Positions 1-12,075 of a stretch of 64,000 nucleotides of DNA are shown one piece after another. The number at the start of each line of letters is the position of its first letter. Within the stretch, counting starts at the first letter, position 1. This DNA comes from Nemania diffusa. Taxonomy: Eukaryota; Ascomycota; Sordariomycetes; Xylariales; Xylariaceae. Location of the stretch: the NCBI GenBank assembly GCA_038501195.1, contig JBBPUQ010000001.1:6510001-6574000 (forward strand), in the 5' to 3' direction. The notes under the pieces were generated by a model. The model did no database searches, was not told the DNA's origin, and saw nothing but the letters and a program-made list of their open reading frames with translations. The translations under genes and the position numbers were made by a program.

Positions 1-3000
1 ATATGCACGGTATATCACTGCCTAGGGCTGTCAGGGTCAAGGGAGTGAGTGCGAGCGCCAGGACAGGACCCGTATGCATCGGGATGGAGCGAGGGGACCA
101 TTTCCATCCATCGCTGGGAGGGCAGGAAGCCTAAAATGCAATTAAATTCGTGGGCTGTAGGACTGAATGGGCTAATTTGACTCACTACACTTTGTACGTC
201 GTGGGTTTGTGGGAGCCTGCAAGAGCGGGTAGCAGGGGTTCACCCGCGCTGTTGGCTGTTGTGATATGCACAAGCAACGGGCGAACATGTATACCTAGAC
301 CTTCAGTGTATCCTTGGTAGGTGGGTTTGTGTCTGTGTGTATGTATGTATGTGTGGACGCAGTATGTAGGCATGTATGTTGTGTGTGTGTGGGTAGGTTG
401 GTGGGATGAATCCCAGATCGTGGAGTGCACACCTTGCGCCTATCAATACCGTGTGCAGGCAGACGTCAACTTGAGACTGCCGAAGGAGGGCGGGTAATTG
501 GACACCCCAAAGATCGGGCGTTGGCTGCTCGCCGTCGTTGGCTATGCAGGCGGGCAAAGGCGCCCAGGAGCGCTAGAGAGGCTGAGTTACGCAGTACTAT
601 CGACAGGACTATCTAAATAGGGTAGCTCGGTTGACTCGGGGAGAAGGGGAGCGCGGATAAGGGGAATTTCGTTGAACGAGCCCATACGCATTAACACGAG
701 CAGATAAGAGGTCCACGGTCTTTCTTGGGACGTCGCATTGCAAGGAGCGCGAAGCGACGCAAAGTCATACCGACTTCTGCGCAGGCCTGCAGCTTCGCAA
801 GGCCATGAGGATGCAAGACCATCTGGGAGATGCTCGACTGTGGGGACACGATTGGCCGGATGGCCCTCGACGGACTTGCAGCGATGTGCATTTGACATGA
901 AAGAGGGGTGGGACACCCAGGCGCCAAGCTGATCGCTCATTTGCAGGAGGGTCTGGGGTTGGAGCCGGGATCCCAGCATCAAAAGGTGTCAGCTGGTTGG
1001 ATAGCGAGACCTCATGGCGAAGGTTCGGACCAATGACCGCCACACCAAGCCGCATGGCCCCAGTGCCATGCCCCTCCTCAGTGGTCACTCTGATTCCACA
1101 CCTTGTCCCATGGTGCACACCCTCTCGTGGAAACAGCGCGGGATGGTTGTGCTTCCCTGCAAGTTCTGGGCCTTTGGGAGAAAAGTAGGCCTCCGCAATA
1201 TATCAGAGACCAACTGAGTCACCTGAGAGCGTTCCAAAAGCGCTCATGATACCGGCAACTCTCTATTCCTCGACCGAAGACGGCCGGGTAGGAGCTCAGT
1301 TGCAAAAGCTCCACGAAAAAGACAGGAAGAGGCTAGAGAAAAAGGGCAAGTCGCAGACGGAACCCGTCCGCGAAGTGAGGGGTAAGTGGTAAACTGGGTC
1401 GAGGCAAGGCAGCGAGATGGAGAACTCGTCGATACCCAGCGCGGCTGCGATCGGGGTCTCGAGTGCCCATCTGCTCGTTGTACGGACCGTCACGCTCCCG
1501 AATCGGGGAGACTGCCAAGAGCCACGGCCCGGTTCGTTTCACAAAATGCGATTAGAAGTGAGTGTGAGTAGCGTAAGCAGACAGTCATACAGAATGCCTA
1601 TCTACCTACTTACGCACACATACCAACATGGTAATCAGTAGATAGAAGACGGCAACTGAAACGACTGCGACCTTAGAAGCACTGCGAAACAAGGTATCAT
1701 TCACACGAGAGCGCCAACAGGCCCAAAATTACGGTAACCAGTCAGCAGTTCCAAACAGATAGTTTCAACTTCATGCTTTAGCCAGCGCTAGCGACGGCCG
1801 TTCGTGGTAGGCTGGTCGGCGGACTTGATACCAACGTTGTCGATAACCTTCTCTCCTATCAGGAGAAGCATTCGCAATCGTGGCTTCATTATTATTCAGC
1901 TGTGGCGTGGCTACGAGAATAGGTCCGGCATAGCTTAATCCTCTTGGGCCAATGAAGTCGGCCGATACAGGGTCAGACACGCGCATCCACACCAAGTCGG
2001 CATGTCGAGGCTTGGCTCTCGAAGTATTAGTCTTACATTGCTTAACGACATCTTTAGCGTCCAGCGCCTCTCTCACCATGTAAAAAAAAGTTCCTCCCAA
2101 TAACCCGTGTAAGTATGCGTACGCGAGGACTATACAATGTATGCCCTATCTGCTCGGTCGTATTGCTGACATTTCAGCCAAAAGTACAAGCTCGCCTACG
2201 CTGTTAGGGTGCGCCGCACACCGGCCTCGGTGAGTATGTAAGTACATCAGCTTGGAGCTCTGCTATCATTAATCGTATTCCTCCACCGACCAATACTAGC
2301 ATCGAATACCGGCGGCGGCTGCTACGGGTGTCACTTTCTCGTAGCTACATAATGTAGACCCGTAACACAAAGTGGCGGGTGAGGGTGGATAGCTCCCATG
2401 TCAAGCTGACCATCAGCGTCCAGATAATAGCTGAAACGCGTCGACCTAACGGCACACTAGAGGCGACAAGTCGCCCAGGTGGGTAAAACGTACCCATACC
2501 TGAGGACCATGGAGCAAGCTGCAAGTCGACGAATGTGCAAAGCTCGAAATGCTTGGCTGCAGCAGCGTGCAGTAGTCTGCTGTATAAATAAAAGACGGCG
2601 TAGTCTAAGTAAAGGCGATAGGTTAAATAGCCGATATCATTATTTTCCAACGGTTGAATAGTTTAGTCAGTCTTAGGTAGTAACATGGTACACAATGCTG
2701 TATCAAGACAACATTCCTCGAGAAGGAAGCTGTTCAGGCCCTTGTTTTTTGTGAGTTACTCGGTAGTGTAGGGCAACCTTTCTAGAGTGGAAGTTGTCTC
2801 TGTGCCGTATTCATACATATCGGGAACTACCGGTGAGGAAGACATGCTCGGGAAATAGTTGATGGTGGGCTTCTGTCTAATCCTTTCGTTAAGATCGTCT
2901 TCTTATTCGCGAATTCATGTGGAGGCTCTTTAAAGTAACGTCTACATATGCGCACAGCCTACGCAGTGATACACAAGACGGACAACTTCCAGCTATGATA

Positions 3001-5114
3001 TCGAGACGGCAAGCGTCCTCGCAGGTTAGCATATGTGTCCACAACGAGGATCACGAGTTATTACTAGTATACAGTCTAACACGCGCGATGTTCGCCTACT
3101 AGAGGAGATTCTATACACTTACCTACCGATACCCGCTTGTTATCGTCGGAAGAGAATCCCCGGTATAAGCTCATGATACAGACACTTCGCATGATGTTGT
3201 GAAGAGTGGCTGGGGAACACCCCATCTGCTAGACACCGGTGCTTGCACTTTCAGATGATAGAAGAAGATAGTATGTATGCTAGATAGACATGGAACTACA
3301 TGACGACCGATGGGACTGGACCAAACTTGCTCCGCGCAACGTAGCATCCGCATGGCGCGGCTTATACCATTTTACGTATCAGCGATAGCAGCTCGTTTCT
3401 GCAACTAGTATCTGAAACCTATCTGCGAGAGCACGGAGAAACACCCTTCAGATCAAGAAAGATAGTAGATAGGTCGCCCAGCTGCGTGGATCGGCCAGGT
3501 GCATCAGACTTGCTTATCCAACAGGCAGGTTGCAGCATCCCGCCAAACACTTGTAGAGTCCGTCGTAGTCCTATTAGACTTCGCCGCTGGATAGTCAAAT
3601 GACTATCCGTACGTGGGTTGTTCTGGTTATTAGGCCCTTCTCGATGCTTATACTCCGATATCACGAGTGTTTGTTGGTCCGATCGGAAAGCAGACTCCGT
3701 CAGACAGAGCCCTTTCGGCCGATGTAACTGACAACAAGCGGCCTGAGGGACGATAGTTGAGATGTTGGTCTCCGCGGTGGATCACCGCAAAGTGGCCATC
3801 GGAATAAATGGTCATCTCTTTAGAAACGATCAAGCTTCTTCTTGGTGGCCGTGCAAGGGGTCGTAAGCGCCGGGGCGACAAAGATGGCTAAGCCACTCGA
3901 AGACAAATCATGGCTCCTACAATAGATTCACCTAAAAGTCTCATAGGAATTTCCAAGCTGGGAAGGTAAATAAAAAAGGTTTAGGCTCGCGATATGCCGT
4001 ACAAACCGCCAGTGCCTAGCAGTCTGGTCGAAGGTGAGGTCATCGAACAGGTCAGGTGGGATGATCAGGGTCCTCAAGCGGGGCAACACGATGCTACCGC
4101 AACCACACAGCAAGGCTGTCTGCCATAATCGACACCGCAAACGGTAGTCTACTTAGAAGGGGGCAGAGCTAGCGTGGAATAGTGGACGCGGATGCGGTGG
4201 GTGAAGGATTCAACTACCGGCAAGGGTCGCCGGCGGGACTGTAAGTATGAGTCAACGACCGACTTCTTGTTGCTAGTGTCGCGTATCCGAAGTGTAGTAT
4301 CTACTGTATCTACCTAGATCGTGTAAGTAAGTACGTAGGAAGAGGGGGTGTGGCGCTAAGATGATATCTGTGTAATTGCTGTAAGCTAGTAGGCATGTAT
4401 AACTTATACGGAGTAAGGAATAGGACAATGGTTTTGCAGTTACTACTACTCACTTACATAACACGTTATGCGAACGCGCGTGTCTCTGTCAGTTAGGTAG
4501 GTATACAGAATACACATACGCAAAGAGTGGTCCTCGGGACCCGTTCTGATACCATGTACGTACACTCTGGAGCCTGACCTTACAAATACCAATCGAGGAT
4601 AGGTGTGCGTACCGTAGGAATCAGGATGGGTAGGCAGATGAACCGTGAACGGCGGTGCTTGTCAACCTACAGCCTAAGTCTCGAGGACCGAGCAAGGCGC
4701 ATTACGCCTAGACTACCGTACACGGCATGGCATTTGCCGTCTGATGCCTTGGTCCGTTTCATCTGATCATGAACGACGTACATAGTCATCGCGGTGGACT
4801 GACGCGCAGCCGTCGTGGCTGATGGATGCGTGTTGTTGGTGAACCCTGACAACCTGAGCCTAGCTAGCTGAAATGCTACTACGGAGAATTAAGTGCTCCC
4901 GCTATTAAGTCACGGCACATATCTATCTATAGCATTTATTGCTATGTCGATGAGCGCTATACAGAGTAATGAGCTAGGTATAGCTAGGTATAATGTGATA
5001 TGTGATATTATGTAATTCCTAATTCATCCTTACTTATGTACCCACGGTGCTAAGGGATTGCATAACCGCGATGCATAACATCCCGAGTTACTTATTGCGT
5101 ACGCATGAGCCACG
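1..5114. other. Gene-poor left flank
   Basis: No gene could be supported here. The open frames are short (131 codons at most), overlap on both strands, and show no recognisable domain or extendable splice structure. Positions about 310-400 are rich in GT/GTAT words (minus-strand reading gives His/Thr/Tyr-rich nonsense peptides), and 4250-5050 contains many TAGGTA, GTAAGT and TACCTA words like those elsewhere in the non-coding DNA. The base composition is mixed, with no long low-complexity block. It is most simply intergenic DNA or strongly decayed mobile DNA. Confidence 0.55.
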
Positions 5115-5123
5115 GTCAAGACT
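5115..5123 (+). repeat. Left 9-bp target site duplication
   Basis: GTCAAGACT occurs here and again, identical and in the same orientation, at 5745-5753. The two copies exactly bracket a pair of equal-length 31-nt inverted termini, which is what a target site duplication should do. Nine base pairs is the usual duplication length of Mutator-like elements; that family link is inference. Confidence 0.7.
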
Positions 5124-5154
5124 GTGTACCCAGACAACCTGACCAGTACCCCCC
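5124..5154 (+). repeat. Left terminal inverted repeat
   Basis: The 31-nt left end pairs with 5714-5744 on the opposite strand at 25 of 31 positions. Mismatches cluster in the outer ten bases; the inner block is nearly perfect and ends in a run of C residues. Confidence 0.7.
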
Positions 5155-5218
5155 CTTGATCAACACACCAACACCCAAATCAGGTCAGTGAAGTGGATGC
5201 GATCAACAGCGCTAAAAC

Positions 5219-5235
5219 ACTAGTACTGGTCGGAT
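5219..5235 (+). repeat. Subterminal 17-nt direct repeat, left copy
   Basis: ACTAGTACTGGTCGGAT here and ACTAGTAGTGGTCGGAT at 5639-5655 differ at one base and have the same orientation. They mark the sharp borders of the AT-rich core. They also share the TGGTCGG word with the right terminal repeat, so they could be internal copies of terminal sequence rather than an insertion duplication. Confidence 0.6.
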
Positions 5236-5340
5236 AATTTCAAAGTAAAATTAATAAAATAATCGATTATTAATCGATTGCTATTTAATATTTTTAACTT
5301 AGAAAATTTTTATATATAAATAATAATTAAATATTAATCG

Positions 5341-5501
5341 ATTAATAATTAATTAATAATTAGTATATGTTATATATAATATATTATATTAATATTGAAA
5401 TATTTTACTACAATCGATTATTAATCGATTGCAGTAAAATATTTCAATATTAATATAATATATTATATATAACATATACTAATTATTAATTAATTATTAA
5501 T
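5341..5501. repeat. 161-nt near-perfect palindrome
   Basis: The sequence reads the same on both strands about a centre at 5421, with one mismatched pair (5410/5432). The middle 19 nt, AATCGATTATTAATCGATT at 5412-5430, is itself an inverted repeat and recurs at 5261-5279 and 5591-5609. Symmetry breaks at 5340/5502. As single-stranded DNA or RNA it would fold into one hairpin about 80 bp long, made almost only of A-T pairs. Confidence 0.9.
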
Positions 5502-5516
5502 TAACAAATATTATAT

Positions 5517-5540
5517 TATATATATATATATATATATATA
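5517..5540. repeat. (TA)12 microsatellite
   Basis: Twelve uninterrupted TA units just right of the palindrome, inside the AT-rich core of the transposon. Confidence 0.9.
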
Positions 5541-5713
5541 TTTTAAAAATAATTTTTATATATATATTTATTAATTATTAATTAATTGTTAATCGATTAT
5601 TAATCGATTAACTATTTCATAAAAAATATTTCAACTTTACTAGTAGTGGTCGGATGGGGCGGCTCTCTTATTTGCTATTGGCTGTTTTTTAGCACTGTAG
5701 GTATGTGGGGGTA

Positions 5714-5744
5714 GGGGGGTACTGGTCGGGTTGTCAGGCCCCTC
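5714..5744 (-). repeat. Right terminal inverted repeat
   Basis: Reverse complement of the left end (5124-5154) with six differences. It starts inward with a run of G, then TACTGGTCGGGTTGT. The next base outward begins the second copy of the 9-bp duplication. Confidence 0.7.
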
Positions 5745-5753
5745 GTCAAGACT
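5745..5753 (+). repeat. Right 9-bp target site duplication
   Basis: Identical to 5115-5123, same orientation, directly abutting the right terminal inverted repeat. Confidence 0.7.
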
Positions 5754-8700
5754 CTCTCTGTCATTTTTTATCCATGTTAGGCAATAGATAATGGTACACG
5801 TCATAGAATGAGAACCCGATGTCTACGCAGGCCTCTCAGATAGATCTTTGAATACGAGACGATCGATTATTATCACGAGCGATCTACTGCAGAAACGCCC
5901 ACCAGTTCGTGACCACGATGCCAAGACTCCCTTCATTGTGTACGCAGTAGATAGGTATGACTGGTCTGGTCTGGTCTGGTCTCCAGGTTCGTGTATAAGC
6001 GCAAGTTGCACGACTAAGCAGATTGCGCTACCCATCGTATTTTCTTTTCCACTTTGGAACTTTGATGAAGCCGGACATTGCCCAAGGCCTTTTGGCAAAC
6101 TCCACGGTGATCTTGATGTAGCACTCCTAACGCGGGCCGATTCGCGATCGACCTAGACCGTCCGTCCAGTACCCTCATCGATCGAGAGTGTATCAGAACT
6201 AATTGGCTCCACTCGTGAGGCTAGTCTGGCATTGCAGTATCTAGATGTCGCGTGACAAGAATAGCTTCCCAGCAGGTAGCATCGTCCCAACTTCCTACAT
6301 ACGCATAAAGACGTCGTGCCCAAACGTGGGTAAACCCTACCTACGCTATGAAAGGTTAACACGCGATACAGCTGATAGGTTTCTAGAGCCGCGATAACTT
6401 ATACATCACCGGAGCTAAGCAGACAAGATATGAAACCTACACTACCTGGGTAGGGTAGTATAGAGTCGTTTGATCGGAAAACGTCTAGCGGACTGGATAG
6501 AAGTTGATAAATGTAACACATCTACTAAGACTAAATAATTACCTGAATACCTGACAGAGTCTTCCTAATCGAATTTGAGTAATGAGATTAGTGAACGAGC
6601 ACTTAGGCCCACTCGAGCGGAAATAAAGGATAAGCATAAACTTGTAGCCCTTGGTGAGTAATGCCCAGCTCCATTTATCCTAATTGAGTAGATGTTTGCG
6701 CTCTTCGAAATGGATTTCGCAATCCGTACAAGTTTAACCTATTCGCTATTCTACCTATTCGCTTTCCTAGCCACAGTAGCTCTCTAATTAGTCTATCCTA
6801 TTTGCAAGTACTACCTAGTAACTAAGTTACTAAGTTACTAAGTAGATGAATTCATATGTTTGAGAAATACAGTAATGAATGCATGCTACTTAGCTACCGT
6901 CCGTTCCACATATAGGAGGTGCCCTTCATAACATCGTCGTGCATCGCATGGCATCGCATTGCATCGCCGCGCAGCTCGATGGAGAAGGGTTTCGGTTGAT
7001 ACAAAGTGCGTCGTGTGCAAAACGCGTTTCGCTTTCTTTTTCTTGGGGAGAACAACGTGTCCTCGGCGTGGCTGTTGTATCTCACCCCAGAGCGAAGCGC
7101 GTCATCATCATACTGTTACGCATGTCTTGCTACACACGATATATTGCTTGGAGCAACGCCCAGACTTTGCGCGGCCGACGCGGCTACATGGATGGTAGGT
7201 AGATAGTGGGCTGTATACGCCACAAATGTCATAGATGGACGATAGGGAGGCATGTATGTGTATATGTGTATGCATGCGTACGCAGCAGTAGTGTAGTACT
7301 GTACGCGGTATACCTACCTCTATAGCTCTGTTCTCTCCTTATTCCTCTCGGCAATCTCGTGATCAGCTTAGTCCCTCATCATTACAGATACAGATACTCT
7401 GTGTATATGTATATACTCTGCTTCTGTCAAACATCATCGCTATCGTTGTCTTATCTCACGCTTCCTCTCCGACGCCTAAAGCGCACGAGCATGCCTGCAA
7501 GCTGCAACTCCTTGCATGAGTAGTGCGGTTTACTCAAGTGGGCTTGAAGAACACCAGCAACCCCTGTTTCTCCGTCTGGGTATTTCTTGGCTAGTCTCTT
7601 CTTTACCGGTTGGCACCACAGTGCTGGTTGACCCTAGCTACTCTGTACAGTGACATAATTATAAGTACTGGTATTATAGCCGCTGCTATCTACGTAAGTA
7701 AGTAAGTGAGATGTAAGAGGTATACTTGTAGTTAGATAGGTATAAGTTAAGAGGAGGGGCATGTTGTACTTTTGTCTGCCCGTTGCTAGCTGCCTGAATC
7801 CAAACTAGAATACTGTTCGCTGCCCAACGCCGCCTGCGATCCAAGGAGGGATCTTTATGTCCGTAGAGATCAAATGTCGTCGACCTCCCATCCAAGCACT
7901 TACACGGCGTAGAGATCCCAAGTATAGAATACTCGGCATCCTCTATTCCTGCTTACATAGTGCTGCGCTATCTAATAGTTAGTACGCGCATACTTACGCA
8001 TACCTTTCGCGTTTGTCCAGGTGCTTTATCCCGAGGTTACCTAGGTAGTCGTATGTACAACTAGCTACCTACATACACACCCCATTCTCCCCATGTAGGT
8101 AGATAGGCATTCTGTGCTCCGGCTCCATTTATATACAGCTATGATGCTTGGTCCAGCTTACATCCTGATTCCATATGGCGGTACCAGAGCTGGGGAGAGA
8201 ATATACAAGGTTTTGGTCTGATAACCCGGTACAGAGTCGTCTGAAAGGTGAAAATCTTGATGGCACCGCTAGCTAGCTACTCTACATGTTCCAACCCTAA
8301 CCCATGAATACTCTAACTCGAGGCAGTGGGAATCAACAATTAAAGCTGCCCGGTTGGTGCCGGAATTGTGTGTGCCTGGGTTCGACCATTAGGTAGTGTA
8401 GGAGGTAGGGAGATATAAATTCTGTCCAGAGGCGCACCCACGCAAGTCTCTCGCAACCCCACCAGACAATACAACTCGACTGTATGTACATCCATGATAG
8501 CACTCCCACCAACCAACACCACCCTCATCAGTGAAATACCCGTCCGTCGATCCACACCCACCCACCCATCGACTAATGATCCCTCCCTCGCTGTCGCTGT
8601 GTCTGGTTCCGGCTTCTAGACCCCCCTCCCCCCATGGCTCATAGGCGACGGTCCATTCCACAGAATAATATTCGCTCTCTATAAGTGTTCGGGATCTATT

Positions 8701-11700
8701 CGTCTATTCGAGTCGAAGCGCGCTCTTAGTAACGGGAAACATACCTAACATACCTACCTCCTAAGTATTATTACGGCTGTGTAGCAGAGAAGGCTGGTGC
8801 TGTACAACTACTGCAGCCGCCCGTTCTCCCGCAAACATCTCCCACACACGCACGCACTCGCCCCGATTCTGACCCGCAGCGACCCTGTCTATAACATCGC
8901 TACGCCAGGCAATAGTCGAGAGGACTAGCTAGCAAACAGCTCGCTCGACAGACAGGCAGACAGAGGAACCACAATAGGAACAACAGACAATCCAGGCCCG
9001 TCGCCGACTATTTCCAGCTTTCTTTTTCCGTCTACGCAAGAGCTAGATGATTGCAGGATCCTGTGTAAGACGGACAGGACCTTGCTCAGCTTACAACCGC
9101 TAGTCTCAGTTTTGTAATAACCGGTACTAATAACACCCCTCCTCGCTTGCCCGCCAGTCGTTCTTCTTAGCTTAGCCCCCCGCGCCGCGCCTCTGGTCTC
9201 GGCCAACGACTTTGCTTTGCCTGAGGAGAATAACTGTTTCTATTATTAAGACGAAGACCCTGGTTTTCCTATTTTACTCAGTACATATCTGGCTGTCTTC
9301 TCTGCTTTTGTCTAGCGTGGTTGTTATTCGGCTGGGTTACCTACATACGTATAGAAAACACAAACTAATTCATGAGGTTAAGGGCTCATATGCGTACAGT
9401 AACCTCAGAGAAGAAAGCTTGGACTGACGGGACAAGCACAAGCAAGAAGAACAGGGGAGGAGAAGGGGAGTAACTAAGATAGAAGACATCCTCCTAAGAG
9501 TCATCTAACACGGTATTCTTCTTCTTTTTTTTTTTATTAAAAAAAAAACCAAATCTCCCTACCACTCACTACCAACGTTATACGTACAAGTATGCGTACA
9601 TACATAGGTAGTAGTCCACATTTGATACCCACGAAAGAAGGAAAGCCACTTCGAGATTCTCCGGCGATCCGATACTAGGTATTCTATTCGCCCCGTTGAT
9701 TCACCCACTTTATTCGAACCGCCTAGGTCGGTCCTTGTTGGATTTCCCTCATAACAGACCACGGCGGCATCATCGCTGTCATCATTATTGCCATTTAACA
9801 TCATCATCCATCCACGCTCATCATAGCAAGCGAGGTTGATTCTCCTCATTCCGACGATTCCTATCTTTGCTGGGCTACTACTTGTAAAGCATATCCATCT
9901 ATAACCTCTCCATCTCCATGCAGCCACGCCCACGCCTACGCATACTTATACATACATACAGACACAGAATACCGAGTGTCGTGTCGTACTGCACATAGCA
10001 CCATAGCACATACGACTTACAAGTACATGCCCACCCCTGCCCCCTCGATATCCACATTCGACCTAGCTACCTCCTACACAACCTGGGTCTTATACATTCT
10101 GGCGACATTTTGCGTACATACTTACAGTACGTGCATATGTATGCTTTATCCACATCGAGCGCCCACATATCTACAGTGCTACCTACAGGCCCTAGGATAG
10201 GACGCTTTCGCGCAGATACCCACCCCGGAAACTATCATCTGTCACAGGCGGTTCGTTCACTCGTTCGTTGGTTAGCCTGTTGTTTCTGCGCTGGGTTCCC
10301 CACGCTCTTCACATGATAAAACAGACGAGACACAAGGCTCAGGTATCCGCGCAACCACGATACATGCTACATACAGACCACCAGCCAGCCCAGACGGACA
10401 GACGAACAGACTCGTTCGTTGGCAGGCTAGCCGAGCAGCAATACGAACAAGCACTTGATTCGACGCTGCGCCAATCGACCAGTTAGATACGAGAGCAGGC
10501 CTGCAAAACTCTACTTACACTAGAGGCTAGGTATTACTAGGATCTGTCTCTCTGCGCACACAAGTACTCTCTCCCCTCTTTCCCTCTCTCACTTCTCTCT
10601 CACTGCGTACTTATATGCACCTCGACAAACGGTACCTTGCCTGGGTGTAACGAGAGGTACAACATACCTACCTATGAACCCATCTACTACACTACCTACA
10701 TTACATTACATATATATCTACATATCACCAACCTACCCATCTCCGAACAAAAGAATCCCCCGGTATTCCCTACCCTTGGCTTGCCCGACTTTCCCCGGCA
10801 TAGCTAATAGCGGCGGCGGAAGAAGAAGAAGAGGAAGAAGAAGCAGCAGCAGAAGAGAAGAAGAGGTCCTGTACGATACGGTCCCCCGTGTTAGTAGTCT
10901 AGCGTATGCTGTACATACATACATGTAAGTGAGTCTAATACGCTACCTATGTAATGTACTGTATCGTACATACTGTATACCTACCTACTTATACTTCTTA
11001 ACCAAACCATCCTACTTACACTACCGCGCAATATCCACAGATACATACACATGCAGCAAACCTAAGTAAGACTTAGCACCATATTTACAGGGATCGTGAC
11101 ATACCTAGACTGCTACATACTTTCCCCCAAGGTACCTACTTCCTACCTTTACCTTTCTACGCAGCAGCATCGGCTACCTCTTTGTAGGTTTATAATACTA
11201 AGGTATACAGATACTGCATGTACTTGCTATCACGCTACTGTCACTGCTACTGCTATTGCTGCTACTTGCTACTACCTAAGTAGTTTACTGCTGTAGGTTA
11301 ATTTTTTCATATGGTTTCTCGCTCAACTTTCTTCCCATCGTATGCGACAGTCCCAAAGTTCCTCTCAGTCCCAATACCCCCGGTCACTAATCCCAGCTCC
11401 GCACCCCCTGTCGTCCCCATCCCCATGTCCACGCCCACCACTCCCACCACTCCCCACGCCCTCTTGTGCTCTCTCTCCTCTCCCTCTGTCTCCCACTTCC
11501 TTCCACTCCCATCCCGGCATACGCCCACCCACACACGCCCACACCCATGCCGCATTCCCATGGCCATATCCCCCATCCATGCTTAAGTAGTACGTAGGTA
11601 CAAGCCAGTACGTACATGGAAACACTCACACACGCACACACCCCCTCCCCCGGTCCCTTGTCATCTCCACTCTAACCAACCCAAGCGTACATACATACTT

Positions 11701-12075
11701 ACTTCTTAGCACAGAGTATCTGCTGCATAGAGTACAGACTAGTACCTAGCTCAACCTTGAAGGCCGCCAGCCAGAAACGGGGGGGGCGCATTACACACAT
11801 ATCCACAGCTATCCACTCATCGACCCAAATCCCCAATCCACTTTGCCATCCATCCCAAGATCTGCTACCTTGGCTACCTTGCTTCCAACTCGCGCGCGTC
11901 ATTCTCAAAGAACCTCGTCCTGCGGTTTGCTCGTCCATCCAACTATATCAAGACACGTCGCTCTGCAGGCACCGCCCTTCTCCACGTCTCTTCCCGCCGC
12001 CGCGACGCCGACGACCCGACCGCCGCCGTTTTGACGTTTGACGCGCACCATCGCATATCGTCGTCGTTTGCCCGA
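5754..12075. other. Gene-poor intergenic region with short repeats
   Basis: No gene supported. All open frames are under 125 codons and overlap on both strands; several translate simple sequence (for example Pro/Ser/Thr-rich peptides from C-rich DNA at 11310-11590). The region holds many tetranucleotide-type words (GTAAGTAAGTAAGT near 7692, TACCTAGGTA at 8038-8047, TACATACATAC), a T-run/A-run hairpin at 9525-9548, and an AAG/CAG-rich purine stretch near 10810-10865. The last kilobase becomes GC- and pyrimidine-rich (11970-12060: CCGCCGCCG and CTCTTCCCGCC words), as expected of the promoter and leader of the gene starting at 12076. Confidence 0.5.
9525..9548. repeat. T11-ATT-A10 hairpin-like tract
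   Basis: Eleven T, then ATT, then ten A: a simple inverted repeat. It could act as a polyadenylation or termination-prone sequence in both directions, but no gene ends nearby, so it is best taken as simple sequence. Confidence 0.7.

Larger units (their letters stand above)
5124..5744. mobile_element. Non-autonomous TIR DNA transposon (MITE-like, MULE-type TSD)
   Basis: A 621-bp element with 31-nt terminal inverted repeats at 5124-5154 and 5714-5744. They match at 25 of 31 positions, and the inner 21 nt (ACAACC[T/C]GACCAGTA followed by six C) match at 20 of 21. It is flanked by the perfect 9-bp direct repeat GTCAAGACT. It has no coding capacity, so it would depend on a transposase supplied elsewhere. 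The outer shell (5124-5218 and 5656-5744) has ordinary composition. The core (about 5236-5638) is well over 85% A+T by eye and sits between near-identical 17-nt direct repeats at 5219-5235 and 5639-5655, so it may be a second element nested in the first. The 9-bp duplication suggests a Mutator-like origin; the termini alone do not prove a superfamily. Confidence 0.7.

Noticed and set aside
1771..2100. 109-codon minus-strand frame with a CKT...AKPRH...ADFIGP string suggestive of a retroelement integrase
   Set aside because: The similarity is limited to a few residues; the zinc-binding Cys pairs and catalytic acidic residues are missing and the flanks give no support.
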